NCBI GenBank assembly: GCA_013176395.1
Contig: JABMLP010000011.1
Location: 744,001-808,000, forward strand
Origin: Venturia oleaginea
Lineage: Eukaryota > Ascomycota > Dothideomycetes > Venturiales > Venturiaceae
DNA: 64,000 bases
Direction: 5' to 3'
Part shown: piece by piece, positions 10,327-21,726 of the stretch
How the letters are laid out: each line of letters opens with the position of its first letter
Position numbering within the stretch: the first letter of the stretch is position 1
Translations under genes and position numbers: made by a program
The notes under the pieces: model-generated
What the model was told of the DNA's origin: nothing
Databases searched by the model: none
What the model saw: only the letters and a program-made list of their open reading frames with translations

Positions 10327-12785
10327 GGGCTTGCGTTTGTTGCTGGATGGGTGGTTTGGCTTTTTGTTTTGGGTTCCTTTGAGGTTTTGATCTTTTATCT
10401 CTGGTAGTGTTGGCTGTTCTTATTCATAAGTTGGCGTCGGCATTCAATTCATTGTATATTACTTTTGCTCCATGTTTTCCTAGCCTGCTATACTTGTACA
10501 CATTAGGTTCTCGAACCTTTCGAAGCCGACACTGGTAGACTCCAATCTCTGGTCTTCGGTTCGAAACCTTCTTTCCCGTGCGACAACACTCGGCTTCATC
10601 TTTGGAAAATGGAAACACGGAGAATGTGGGTTTGATATGTTGTAATGTATCTTACTTATTAGTAGTCTTGAAAATTTCATCTTCGTTGCCTTTGCGTAGG
10701 CGAATCTGGCTTGAAAGTTTACGCTCTACATTCGTGTTCTCCCAGCAGCGGCACACTGAGATTCTGGAAACGTAGTTTTCTGCTTTATTAGGTCTCTTTG
10801 GTTTCTATGTTTCTTCCTTTATCGATTTATCAATCTTGCTTCGTCGACAAAAATCCAACGAGCGCTTGCTTGTAGGTTCGTAGCATCCAAGGCTTGCAGC
10901 TATTCGAAAAAAAAACTCTGTTCGGAGGTAGATAGGAGATTATAAACAAGCTCCACGTCAATATCGGCTACGATGGAGGACAGTTGTGAGGTATGTATTG
11001 AAACCCCAGAACTCAATTGAAACTATACGATGCACAGGCCTGTACGCAGTTCTCGGGGGTCTCCAAAGCGACCATGCTCTTCCTACACTTCTGAACATCT
11101 TACATCTAACCTGCGCGCGTTATGGGGCCAACCATGAGGCCTAAACCTCAAGCAACGGAATCCTTGATTTCATCAATGGTAGGTGAAGTTTTCGTTCGCG
11201 TTTTGTGTAGGCGCAAGGGCCTTGAACGACTCTTTGAAGGTACAAGATTCATGGAAGGAATGGACAGGCTGGTCCAATGTCCCGATGGCATGTACATGGA
11301 TGTAATCGATGGCGAGGCCACGGCGCTGCCCATATATAGAGGAGGATAGCGCTTTCGGACACTGATACTGATATGCTGGTGGGAGAACGACCCAATGGCG
11401 AGAATGTTGCATTGCACAAGGTGCCTTCGACGGGAAATACATTGATCCAGTGCTATAGCCTGAATGAGAAGGTATGCCAAGGTCGTGAGTTCAAGAGCTG
11501 AGTATATGTTCTGGCGCATTGCCTACAGTGGACCAAACAACACGCGGCTTGAATGAGGGTATATGTCACTCACATTTTTGAAAGTTGGAAGAAGCACTGG
11601 CTGGTAATTTCACAACATCAACATACTCGAAAACGATAATGGAACGACAGAAGTGGCCACTCGAGCCACATGGTTGTTTTTGGTGCGCAGCGCCGCTGGA
11701 CCGAGGAGAGCTTTAGTACTCATGACAAATTCCGAGGCCAAACAATCACCAGAATTGCTTCTCGTCTGTGTTCAAACAACCTGAAAAGCAGAGGATCCGC
11801 GCTCGAAGAATCTTTATCCGTAACGAGAGCTGATTCTGAGGAAATAAGAAGAGTTATTTTAAACCCGTAGGCGTTCTTTTGTCTAAGTTTGTGCGGACGA
11901 TCAAAGTGGATTCGATAATTTAGTGTTCCTCCTCCCACCCTCCCCTTGCCCTCGACATCCAGGAACCATGATTTTACCTATAACTTATACCTAGGCTCTG
12001 CTAATTTATGATCGCCATAGTTAAATTTCTGGCAACTTGAAGGAACGATTTCTCCTGAAATTTATCAATATCGATCTTCAGCTGCAGGTGATACTAAAAT
12101 TTGAGATTCACCTCGAGAGACAGTATGTTGCAATATGGTGTAATATGGTGCAATATGGTGTAATATGGTGCAATATGGTGTAATATGGTGCAATATGGTG
12201 ATATCTCCGGCGGCCTCAAGACCGACCGAGCCATCAGAACCTATTTCAGTACTTTCAATAGTGTATATATAGCCCTCATTTTCCACTCGGTTGAGGGCAT
12301 GCAGTCACTCATTGAATCGATATCTTACCTCAGTTTACCTCTCACATTTGGTGTTGTTCCAACTTCAGATACAGTAAGAACTCCGCCTATGCATTACTCC
12401 AAGTTTTTTCTCTTGTTGACGCTAGCAAAAAAACTTAAGTTGGGCGTATCCAAAATGATGTCAAAGCGATGGATACTTGATAGGTGGAGACCGGTGTCTG
12501 AGCGAATGGGCGAAGTAAGAGGCCACAATCATCTTCTTTCTACTCACCACACCAATTTCTTCTGAGAGACTGCCTGCCCAGATCGCTCAAACAACGAAAG
12601 CTCGAACAAATTCTCTTATTCTTTTACAAAATCAATCTCAATTAACAAATCCGCACCCCTCGAAAACATCTAGCAGAGATGGTAAACGACAAAAGCAAGG
12701 AGGCCTCGGAAAAGTCTCGCTACATCCCACTACATGACTTGAGCAAAATACTCCTGATGCTACCCAAGTTGTAGTATCTCCCGAT
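10327..12785. other. Long non-coding stretch
   Basis: Nearly 2.5 kb with no ORF showing a family motif. It contains a short 10-bp tandem repeat at 12131-12200 and otherwise nothing I can name. Confidence 0.5.
12131..12200. repeat. 10-bp tandem repeat, seven copies
   Basis: Seven consecutive 10-mers of YAATATGGTG alternate strictly between C and T at the first base, so the array also reads as a 20-bp unit repeated three and a half times. Confidence 0.95.
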
Positions 12786-13914
12786 ATGCCAGGCATCCCG
12801 GACGTTCTTCGTCGGCCTCCAAATATGGCACGCGGCCACAGCGCTCACAATTCACCGGCAAGACCCGAGAACAAAATCATGAGGCTTGAATATGATCCTT
12901 TGGTTGAAGCTGCAAAGCCCAGGAAACGAGTTTTCCTTCCCAAGAATGAAGTCCGATATGCTCCTCTTACCACAAAACATGCCAAAAACACGTTCCTTGA
13001 GCTTCCTGGTGAGATCCGCAACAAGACCTACGAGTACTGTTTCGAGACAGCGTCAAATGAAATCTGATATGAGAAGAGAATGGTCATGAGCGCGGATGTC
13101 AAGGGTTTTCCTCTCGCCATATTCAGGGTTGACCGCCGCACTGCTTACGAGGCCCGCTCTATGTTCTACGCACGACAGAATTTCATGTTCCAACTACCAT
13201 CCTTCTTTGAGGCGTTCGCAAAATCTGTCGGCGAGAAATGGAACTGATTCGCAACGTCGAAATATTCTGGGTCGGCTGTTACGAACCAACAGCCCATAGC
13301 AACTATTCCATCTCGTATATCCAAGGATTCTGGGCCCTGAAACGTGCCTGCAAATCATACCAATCAGCAACGATGGAGAGTAAGAGAAAGTGCCCTCTTC
13401 GTGAGTCAGAATACTCTGGCGTTATTTTACCTCGGCTCTCAAGACGTGTAACTCTGCCTAGCTTCAAGATTCGTTTTCTGATCATCGAAGCAGCAGAGGT
13501 TTACTCAAGCTGCCAACATCGATGAGGGAAAGGTTGGTCGCTGCTGCGCAGCATATTTCGGTAGAGTTCTTTGAGTTTGTTTATCCAAAGACCAGGCAGA
13601 TGTGTTCATTGATCATGCATAAGTCTAATCTGGAGACTTTGAGCATCAGGGGAATGAATATGGGACGTTCAAATCTGGAATGGTCTGGCAGGAATATTGC
13701 ACCGATGCTTGTGAGTCATCTAGGAGACTGGTTGCGGCAAATATAATCGAACCGCACCGCTTTTGGCTTGTTCAGAGACTTATTATTGCTCTTTGAGGAC
13801 CGTTATCTACTCCCGTCTGAATGGTATCGTCCCATGATCAAAGAGGAAGAATATATGGACATCATCCTCGAGGTGGGCAAACTTCTCGGGCTTAGAGAAA
13901 CAGAGGGTCCATAA
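12786..13914 (+). pseudogene. F-box/2EXR-like protein, decayed
   Basis: The N-terminal part from ATG 12786 contains FLELPGEIRNKTYEYCF, the opening motif of a large fungal family of F-box-like (2EXR-type) proteins. It is followed in a second frame by FRVDRRTAYEARSMFYARQN and SFFEAFAKSVGEKW, then in a third by ELIRNVEIFWVG. Later segments include ISVEFFEFVYPKT (13522-13746) and a C-terminal RDLLLLFEDRYLLPSEWYRP ending at 13914. The order fits one ancestral gene of about 350 residues, but frame changes near 13065, 13240, 13520 and 13750 cannot all be introns, since several ORF pairs abut or overlap without splice sites. The role of such proteins is mostly unknown, with substrate-adaptor functions assumed. 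Confidence 0.55.
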
Positions 13915-14774
13915 GAATGAGAAAATACACGGTACAGGAGGACAGGCTGTGAAGAAGGCTTGAAGCACACAAGGATTGATTGATTGATTCCTACTCGGTT
14001 TTGGCCGCTCTTAATCAGCAGCTATGCCCGGTCAGGTAGACGTCAGATAGCCGACACGTGATAAAATACAAATCCATCGCGTCCCACTTCGCCTTGCTCA
14101 ATGTAAACAAGACCAGCTGTCCCCTCCATACTCCCTTCTTTCCCTAAACCACTATCTCCAAATGCCCTGCCTGCTTTTGTAGATACTGATTGTCCTGCTA
14201 GCGAATCTGCATTGTCTAGGCTCCGAGAGGCAATGCCTCGTTTTCGTACACAGTCATATCGGTAATATTTGGCTTGAAATTGAGTTCAATTTCAAGCGAT
14301 TGCCGGGCTTTTGGCGAAGCTTCTTGCAATATAGGGTTTCTGTAGGCCTCGTAAGCGCTAGGGCCATACAAATGCCTACAGAACCCCTATACGGCTAGAA
14401 ATCCAAGCACAGCGAAAAGGTCTATGTAAAGCGATAAATACATGGGATGGTGGGTGGGTGCAGGATTGTAACACCACGACGAAATGACGAGAGACGCAAG
14501 GATGACGGTATGAACTTGATGGAGGAAAGAGAATGTCAGAACAGAGAGAGAAACAGCCTATAAGTAGGATGTTGCGGATACGATGCAATAAGGACTTCGT
14601 CTCGTCGGCGTCGAGTGCGATTCCATTTACGAAAAACCACTCAGTTTCGCTGTCCGCCTACCTACAGTCTCCCCCCAATGCACGACGTCGTCTACACGTT
14701 CTCGATCCCACCATGCCCAAGGATCCGCGTACGTTCCATAAATCTGATGGCTTTAGTGGCTAACTTGTGCGCAG
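13915..14774. other. Non-coding, downstream of LINE fragment
   Basis: No gene supported. The part nearest 14775 is probably the 3' untranslated end of the LINE on the minus strand, but I cannot see a poly-A tail or target-site duplication to fix its end. Confidence 0.4.
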
Positions 14775-15617
14775 TCAGGATAGTCCGGAGGTTGTTCGTC
14801 CTGGAAAGCGGCCTAGTTCCTCTCTTCGGATGATCCGGAGCTTGCGGCATTCCAAAAGAATGTGGGCCACGGTCTGCGTCCCCTCACGGCAGTCACACCT
14901 GGAATATAGGATACCTGGGACACGTCGGCTGAAGAGGAAGGCCTTGAGCCCAATCTTTTCAGTTCTCATCTGTACGAGGATCGCACTTTCTCGCTTGCTC
15001 CGGTCTTGATGGAGCTGGAGCACCCTCTTAGTAGGCTTGGATGTATATCTCCTCGTGGCTTTCCCCTTTGTCTCGGCCCTCCAACTGGTCAGCCATAGTC
15101 TGTTTGCCATCTTCCAGCACCATGTCTTAAGTGTCGTTCTTAGTGGGTACAGCTCGAATGGTCTGTCAGCTCTCGGTCCTCCCTCTCCCTCTTCTCTCCA
15201 TCCGGTAGCCTCCTTCGCGGCTTTGTCGGCGGCCTCGTTCCCGTCAATCCCCTCATGGGCGGGAATCCATCGTACATTCACGATTATTCCGTAGTCGTGG
15301 ATCTGTGTGATGCGTCCAACAATTTGCTTGACTATGTATGCCCCTGATCGACCCTCTGGCCTGGTCAGCGAGCGTATCGCTGCCTAATTGTCAATGAAGA
15401 TGCTGATGTTTCTTTGGTTGTTTCCCGCCCTGATGTCTGCTTGGACCATATCCAGCGCTAGATTTATTCCTCGCGGTTCTGCTGCGTATACCATAGAGGT
15501 CGTCTCAGGGCCCATGTACGTGCTTCTCTTCTGTCGTTTCAACGGCCAGACTGCTGCAGCACTGGTATGGCCACTTATACTGCTTCCGTCTGTGTAGATA
15601 CAGGTATTGCTCTCGAT
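14775..15617 (-). pseudogene. LINE RNase H and C-terminal motif
   Basis: The domain begins CIYTDGSS with the first catalytic Asp, followed by MVYAAEPRGI (normally AELRGI, catalytic Glu kept), IFIDN with the third acid, and WIPAHEGIDGNEAADKAAKE with the final acid. A TAG at 15384-15386 replaces the usual Gln of DNQAAIRSL, again a C-to-T change. After RNase H comes CDCREGTQTVAHILLEC, the CCHC-like motif at the end of such ORFs. The product would be broken by this stop and the TGA at 15618. Confidence 0.85.
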
Positions 15618-16620
15618 TCAGGCGACTGAATCGGGTTCAGAGCATGCCGCTTCGTCACTTGATGCGATGTGTATCTTTGGGCCTTGCCACCACGGTGCTG
15701 CTACGAACGGTGGGATTAACTCTCGCCTGTCGAGATGTACTGCTCCCTTCTCCTTGGTATCCCGGTATATATTGTATAATAGGCTATTGTAGCTTGTTCG
15801 TTGTCTTGACCTTGGTTCTACGAGCTGAGTGTCTAACAGTTTGGGGAGATCTTGATATGAGAGTATGCGGCTGAGGGTTTCGGTATTGTGTTTCCATATC
15901 TGTTGCTCGACTGGGAGCAGGTAGGTCTCGATATTGAGGGCAGCCCTGGAGGTTGCTCTGAATGCTCCGCAGATAGTTCGTGCTGCGCGTGCTTGAATTG
16001 ACCGAAGTGTATCGAGCGTTTTTCTCGTGTATGGCTTTCCTCTTGCCCCTGAATTCGACCATATTGAGCACGCGTACATCATCTGAGGGACCACTACTGC
16101 GCGGTAGATTTTTCGCATATCTAGCAGACTGACGCCCCATGTTGAGCTGCCTAGAGAGCACAGTGCGTTCACTGTTTTCGTGGTTTTCCGCTTGATCTCT
16201 TCGATGTGTTCCTTCCACTGGAGCTTGCTGTCTAGCGTCACGCCTAGATATTTGCATGTAGTCCTAGGCTCAATGCTGCCCCAGACCGTCTGAATGGGTT
16301 GTTTTGTGTTCATGCGTGTGCGTATTCTTGTAAAGTGTGTCAATTGGAACTTCTCCGGGGCGAATTTCGATGCATGTGTCTTTGCCCAACAGTCTGCCTT
16401 TTCTAGCGCATTTTCGATTTTCTTACCCGTTCCCTCTGGTGTGTTCCCCCATGCAAGTATGGATGCATCGTCGATGTAGCCTATAGCTGCCGTGTTATCA
16501 CCTGAGTCGCATTGTTCGATAAGGTCGGAGTTATAGAATATGTATAAGATAGGGGATAGGGGCGATCCCTGTGGTACCCCAGTCTTGACCGCACACAAGG
16601 ATTGTCGAGCCGGTAATGAT
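15618..16620 (-). pseudogene. LINE reverse transcriptase, C-terminal part
   Basis: The frame holds GVPQGSPLSPILY (RT motif 4) and GYIDDASILA, the catalytic YxDD box, then the thumb region (KYLGVTLDSKLQWKEHI) and AVVVPQMMYACSIW. The first RT motifs are missing because the element is truncated. The frame stops at a TGA (15618-15620) just before the RNase H domain. The flanking protein reading (...DSVA, stop, IESNTCIYTDGS) shows that this stop lies inside the original ORF; CGA to TGA is a C-to-T change. Confidence 0.88.
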
Positions 16621-16622
16621 TA

Positions 16623-18464
16623 ACGTAATCCACCATCGAGCGGTACACACCACCGAGCGGTACACATTTTCGTATCCTCATCAATTACTCTATTATACAC
16701 CAATAAATCTCTCATTTTTAAATATTTCTATCTATATTTCTGACAGTTGATTGCAAAATGGTCACCACTGCGACAAATAAAACAAGTAATTACAATGTTC
16801 TCCTCTTCATCTGGTGGTTCTTCCTCAATATAAGGCTCTTGATCAACCTGGTTACTGCTGATAACCGAAGCTTCTTTAGAAAGTTGAAGTAAGCTTGAGC
16901 CCTCTGCAACAGTTAAAGCGCTTGATTGACTAATATATCTCCTTTTTAGTTGCCTCTTTCGCTTCTGCCTCTCATTTGCAGCCCTTAATTTCTCATTTTC
17001 TGCAGCTAGTAAAGCGGCGCCTTGCATCGCGATCTGGCAGCCCTTGACAAGCTGATTAAGGGCCTGATCTGTTGGTGTTAGTGGACTTTTTGAACGTCTC
17101 TTAAGATAGCCTTTGATTGTAGCTACCTGCAGCTCTAACTGGGTTAGATTCTGAGGTGTTTCTGGTTGCCATTGCTCCTTGTTTGCGGCCAAGGGCGCTG
17201 TAGGGGTAGATGGCCTAATCTGGATGGTTGAAAGTACCTGATCTGGATCAAAAGGTACGAGACCGGCGGCAGTGAAGCTGCCTTGAATATTGCTTAGTGT
17301 GAGGGCACTAATTCGAGCAATTTTAAAGGCGTGAAGAAACTCAATTTTGTCGATATGATTTATGCCAAGCCTCATATATTCCGAGACTTGGTGCCCGTAG
17401 GTACGCTTGAGGACCGAAAAACAACCAATATCGAGAGGTTGAAGAAGACGTGATGAATGCGGTGGCATACAAAGAGTAATAATCATCCGGTCTGCACAAA
17501 ATTGATCAAATTCTGGCGTTGCGTGGCTGCCGTGGCCATCCAGAATTAGTAGTCGATAACTACCAACCTTTCTTGCAGCTATATTTGGCTCGAAAACCTC
17601 TTTTAACCAATGTAATCCAAGCTTGTCATTAGTCCATCTATTTGTACTCAAAGCGATTGTCCAATCAGACGATAGATTGTTGTTTTCGTACCAAGATGAT
17701 ATATGTACCTTGCCTTTGAAGATCACCATCGGCGGAAGGCTCCAACCCAGCGCATTGATCGATTCGATTGCCGTAACCCATTCGCGATCGCCAGGCTGTA
17801 ATTGAGGGGGTCTGCCACGCCTATCTGAGGCAGTAACTACGCGTGAGGTACTTGCAAGGCCCATTGCAAAGCCAGTTTCGTCGAAATTGTAGATATCGTT
17901 ATTGAGAATGCCCTATTTAACGATTGTGTTTTGTACAAGCCGAAACCAGGCCCCAATAAGGGCTGGATCTTCGCATCTTGCCCTTTGATTATCGTAGCTG
18001 CGTGAATATCGCGATTTGAGGCTAGGGCGGCGGTTGATGTATCGCTGAGGCCAATTGACACCGATCTTGCAATCTGAGCCTACACGCTGCTCGAGTACGA
18101 TTTTTGCCGCATCGCGTACCCCAGTAACGGTCAATGGATAACCTCTTTCATCCATAGATAGTATCCAATGCTCAATGGCCTCCTCTTCCGTATCCGTAAG
18201 CTTTTGGCAATTTGGGCGCGAATCGACGCGTGAAGCGCGTCCGCGAAGGCGGGAGGCAAGGGAAGTAAATGGGACAGAATAGGCGTCAGCGGCCTTTCGA
18301 ATACTTGGAAAACGGCCTTTCAAATAAGCGTCATGAGCAAGGAGTAGTTGACCCTCTTTCTGGGCCTTTGTATTGACTAGTTGTGGTGGCATTGTGGGTT
18401 AATCGATGAGGATACGAAAATGTGTACCGCTTGGTGGTGTGTACCGCTCGATGGTGGATTACGT
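16623..18464 (-). mobile_element. Pogo/Fot1-type DNA transposon, nearly intact
   Basis: A 1842-bp element with 64-bp inverted repeats (16623-16686 and 18401-18464) that differ at about two positions. The outer ends are ACGTAATCCACC, and a TA lies outside each end (16621-16622 and 18465-18466). Each repeat contains two copies of a block CGAGCGGTACACA, likely a doubled transposase-binding site. It encodes a single transposase ORF on the minus strand interrupted by one stop codon. The near identity of the ends suggests recent insertion relative to the other two Pogo elements here. Confidence 0.95.
16728..18392 (-). pseudogene. Pogo/Fot1 transposase with one internal stop
   Basis: From ATG 18392 the frame runs 554 codons apart from one TAG (17913-17915, codon 160), which sits where related copies have an aromatic residue before GIL. 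Domains in order: Psq-type helix-turn-helix (SIRKAADAYSVPFTSLASRL), CENP-B-like DNA-binding region, DDE_1 catalytic core, coiled coil (ENEKLRAANERQKRKRQ) and a C-terminal zinc knuckle CFICRSGDHFAINC (CX2CX4HX4C). The catalytic residues are all present: D171 in NFDETGF, D285 in LLILDGHGSH and D321 in LQPLDIGCF, a DD35D spacing. It is one codon from intact, and read-through or a sister copy could supply activity. Confidence 0.9.
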
Positions 18465-18466
18465 TA

Positions 18467-18983
18467 GGATCATGATCGTAGATGATCACGTGATCATGGT
18501 TAACGAGTTACTTCTAGTACTAATAGGTGCAGGTGAGACATCTGACAGAATCACAAAGTAAATGAAGTCTCAAGAGAATTCTAGCTGACAGTCTGGCAAC
18601 CTCGCTACCACATTCTGAGCAAGTCACGCTGTCTCTGTGTACCTCGGCATCACTAATCAAGGCGCGCCGGTATTCTCTTCTTCATCTTCTTCTCCTGAGT
18701 TCTTCGGAGCATCTCCCAATCAAGCTGGCGTCTTCCAAAGGCGCTCAGTTGGCCCGGAACATGTAACCAGCCGTATTCTAACCACTAAATAGGCTCAGCT
18801 CGGGATGTTGGCTGCTAAGAATGGCTGGAGGCCGAAACGCTTGCCTCAGACATATATACATACGTTGTGCGACGCCCGAGACTCCACAGGCTTTGTTGCC
18901 TATCTCTACTTCAACCCACCCCTTCTTTCTTCCCTTCCACAAAACCACCATCTCTACAACAACTCGGCCAAACGTTATCGAAT
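18467..18983. other. Upstream region of the DUF829 gene
   Basis: No gene seen. Just outside the Pogo element is a palindromic stretch around TGATCACGTGATCA (18484-18497). The rest should contain the promoter of the gene starting at 18984. Confidence 0.4.
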
Positions 18984-19874
18984 ATGGAACTCGAGCCAAA
19001 GCTCTCGACTCCATACGGAGATGAAAAGCCATCATCTCCGCTAGCAGAGTTCTCGCGACTCTCCAAAGTTGTGCGCCTCTACCAGCCTTCGCAATCATCG
19101 CAACCCATGAACCCCAAAGCGCCGACAACGATCTTGTTTTGTTCATGGATGGATGCGCATCCGAAGCATATTGCGTACTACACCAAAACCTACATGTCAC
19201 TCTATCCACACGCGAGAATTATCTTGGCAACCATGACTGTCACGCAGTTCATGGTGCAGAGCGAAGCTACACGACAATCAGAATCAAAAGAAGCCGTCAA
19301 TGCTCTTCTATCGCCTCCTCAAGAGAACGAGCGACTTCTGGTCCATTGTTTGAGCAACGGAGGTGCGAAGCGGGTCTACAGTATTGCTGGTGTCTACCAG
19401 CAGTTGACCGGAAGGCCGTTACCAGCCAAAGCCATCGTGATCGACTCAGCTCCAGGAATTCCGCAATTTCGACGCGATTTGCATGCTCTCAGTGTTCCTG
19501 CGCGCAAACTGAATTGGCTTCTCTGGGTTCCGTATATGACTATCGTCGTAGCAGTGGCCTCAGCCATCTACGTCAGCGTACACTGGATGCCGAAATGGTG
19601 GTGGCGCGAGTTGGTTTGGGGCCCTCACGAAGGTGTAAACGACCCTGCCCTCATCAATCCCCAATGCATCAAGGGTTTTGTTTACAGCAAAGAAGACATT
19701 ATCATCGACTGGAAAGATGTGGAGAGCCATGCCAAGTTGGCTGAGGAGAAAGGATATAGAGTGGAGAAAAAAATGGTTGAGGGTGCAGAACATGTCAAAA
19801 TGTTCAAAGGTGCAGGAGGCGAGCAAGATTACTGGGGGTTTGCCAAGATGATCTGGAACATGGCAATGGACTGA
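18984..19874 (+). CDS. DUF829/TMEM53 (PaxU-like) alpha/beta hydrolase
   Basis: An intronless 296-residue protein starting MELEPKLS. Upstream in-frame codons extend to 18867, but that part is Pro/Ser-rich and unlike the family, so ATG 18984 is preferred. After TTILFCSWMDAHPKHIAYY (the family's opening strand and oxyanion region) comes CLSNGGAKR with the nucleophile at S124, then AIVIDSAPG, and late GAEHVKMF with the probable catalytic His. A hydrophobic stretch (LLWVPYMTIVVAVASAIYV) may anchor it in a membrane, as in TMEM53-type proteins. PaxU belongs to this family and sits in paxilline clusters, but no terpene synthase, prenyltransferase or P450 is nearby, so no pathway is inferred. Substrate unknown. 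Confidence 0.8.
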   Translation: MELEPKLSTPYGDEKPSSPLAEFSRLSKVVRLYQPSQSSQPMNPKAPTTILFCSWMDAHPKHIAYYTKTYMSLYPHARIILATMTVTQFMVQSEATRQSESKEAVNALLSPPQENERLLVHCLSNGGAKRVYSIAGVYQQLTGRPLPAKAIVIDSAPGIPQFRRDLHALSVPARKLNWLLWVPYMTIVVAVASAIYVSVHWMPKWWWRELVWGPHEGVNDPALINPQCIKGFVYSKEDIIIDWKDVESHAKLAEEKGYRVEKKMVEGAEHVKMFKGAGGEQDYWGFAKMIWNMAMD

Positions 19875-20459
19875 AAGACCAGTCACTTCCGTAAGAATCC
19901 TCCCACAACCCTCATTTACTTTCGCTAAAATTATGCGTCCAAGAGCAGTGGAAATACGACTTTCGCCGCTTCCAGTGGCGCTTTGATGAAGGTTTGCGCA
20001 CCTGTGGAATACTTTCCCGTATATGCGACATGGGAAACAACAGATTTACCACCTAGAAATAAGCGTTGGATGGCTCCAGATGAGAGCGATAATCAGCTCA
20101 TAGGAGCACTTGCTGTCATAGAACTCATCGTTGTTGTCATAATACGCCACAATACGTAGCAGTCTTACTCGGCCGGATGAAGGAAACGCTGAAGATCGAT
20201 AGCACGCCTAGATCTTAGACAGAATCTTAGACTTATCCCATTCCCTTTCGCAATGTCTTTTCTCAAAGGCATACCCTTAGTGAATCGCGTATCTCTCATC
20301 AAAACTGCTGTAACAATTATGTGGGATTTTAGCGATTTTCCTCTCAAGTGCTCCGAAAACACTTACCGTAGGCTCGCAATATCTGGCTCAACAGCTGGTA
20401 CAGTAGGCCCAAGATTGACATTGGCAGCAGGCAATCTTCCAATAGCTTGTAGGCTACTC
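19875..20459. other. Intergenic, no supported gene
   Basis: Downstream of the DUF829 gene. I see no ORF with motifs or RNA gene. Confidence 0.45.
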
Positions 20460-20948
20460 TGAGCACCGCCACTACAAAGTACAGAGCCTCTAACATCAGC
20501 TCCCTATCCCGCCAGCTTTATATTGAAACCAAGAACCCTCCGATCTCTCCTAGCCGCCTTTCTAAAATGGATTACCTACCTGCGAATATCCCATTACCAC
20601 AACCCTGGCAGTATAATACCTCTTACTACAAGTAGTTAAACAATCTTTTGCAGCGTTTATACCTCTTATTTTAGGAAACTCATACGGAGCTAATATAGCC
20701 GAATAGTGATAGCTTCTAATTCCACGCCTTTTACTATTATACTTGAAGCTCTAGCGGGACCACCGATGATTCCCTCGCCTTTTTCTTTACTATATTTCGG
20801 TATAGACGTAGCCTCTAGTATATCGGTGTATTTTTCGTTATTAATACCAGTATAGATTCTCTATAGTCTCTAAAAAAGTACCTAGCGCTATAGAAAAATT
20901 TCAAGAAGTAACCCAGAAAAAATTTCATTCTTGTTTGTGACGGCATGG
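20460..20948. repeat. TA-rich, RIP-like degenerate tract
   Basis: The stretch from about 20500 is unusually rich in TA dinucleotides and stop codons in all frames (for example CTATAGAAAAATTTC), unlike flanking DNA. This is what repeat-induced point mutation leaves behind in an old transposon, but no element can be recognised, and I judged composition by eye only. Confidence 0.3.
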
Positions 20949-21726
20949 TGTTACGGGGAACTCGTTTCTCAACACAGTTGATTATGTCAAGACCTTCTTG
21001 ACACCTGTGTTCTCTTGTTCTGGTCCGCGGGTTTGGGGTAAGGGCAATATCAGTCTGGAAGTACTTACCTTAAGTACCTTCCCTTGCTCAGGTTCTTTGG
21101 AGCCTCACTAGATCCTAGCCGTCCGATGTATCTCCCAATTCAATTGTCGTCTAACCGATTTGATCCTCAGATCAATCCTGAACGCTTGTCGGTTAGTATG
21201 AAGGTTGGGGGTGGGCTTGCTTCGTGTGCATATGACTTGTGCTTGATTGTATCTAAGTAAAAGGTCGTTACTGTGGTAGGTTGAAGAAGCTCCTATGTGA
21301 GAAACATAACATGAGATAACCACGAAGAGAGAAAGGAAAGTCCGTCCAACGTCCTCCCTATATACCCTTCTGGTTCTGGGTGCCAAGGTGTATTCCCACA
21401 CCTCTTGGCTCTTCCCACACTTCCCACACTGTGGGCAATGCCAAGTGCTGTGGGAACTGTGGGAATATCACGTAACTCCTGCACGTACTATTCTCTCTTA
21501 GGACTGACCTGGTTGCACCAGTCCCCTCTTGTGCGCCCAACGGATTCCACTCCACATCAGTCCTAACAACAACTTCTTGTTATCCAACCATCCTCTGCAA
21601 GTCCCGCTGTCCCTGCTCTTTGGTCTTGAGGTGATCTGTAACACATGGTGGCCATCTTTGTCACATGACAACGTTTCGCAGCCACACTGTGGCGAGAGGA
21701 ACATCAACTCGCGCGCCCCGTAGTTA
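20949..21726. mobile_element. Possible solo LTR
   Basis: The stretch opens TGTTACGGGG and closes CCCCGTAGTTA, imperfect inverted ends like those of fungal LTRs, with a TATA-like CCTATATACC about halfway (21356-21366). No coding region, primer-binding site or clear target-site duplication was found. An inverted pair TTAGGACTGA (21498-21507) and TCAGTCCTAA (21557-21566) lies inside. A chance arrangement is possible. Confidence 0.3.

Larger units (their letters stand above)
14775..16622 (-). mobile_element. 5'-truncated LINE (Tad/I-like) fragment
   Basis: On the minus strand the order reverse transcriptase, RNase H, C-terminal Cys-His motif is that of non-LTR retrotransposons of the Tad1/I type. 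Only the second half of the RT domain remains. The RT frame reads without interruption up to the TA that borders the Pogo element at 16623, and I find no continuation of the RT on the far side (after 18464). The fragment is therefore truncated at or before that point. Confidence 0.85.

Noticed and set aside
10558..10568. GGTTCGAAACC, resembling a tRNA T-arm
   Set aside because: No acceptor stem, D-arm or anticodon arm can be built around it.
18984..19874. PaxU-like gene as a hint of an indole-diterpene cluster
   Set aside because: No GGPP synthase, prenyltransferase, cyclase or P450 gene lies nearby; the family is mostly unrelated to such clusters.
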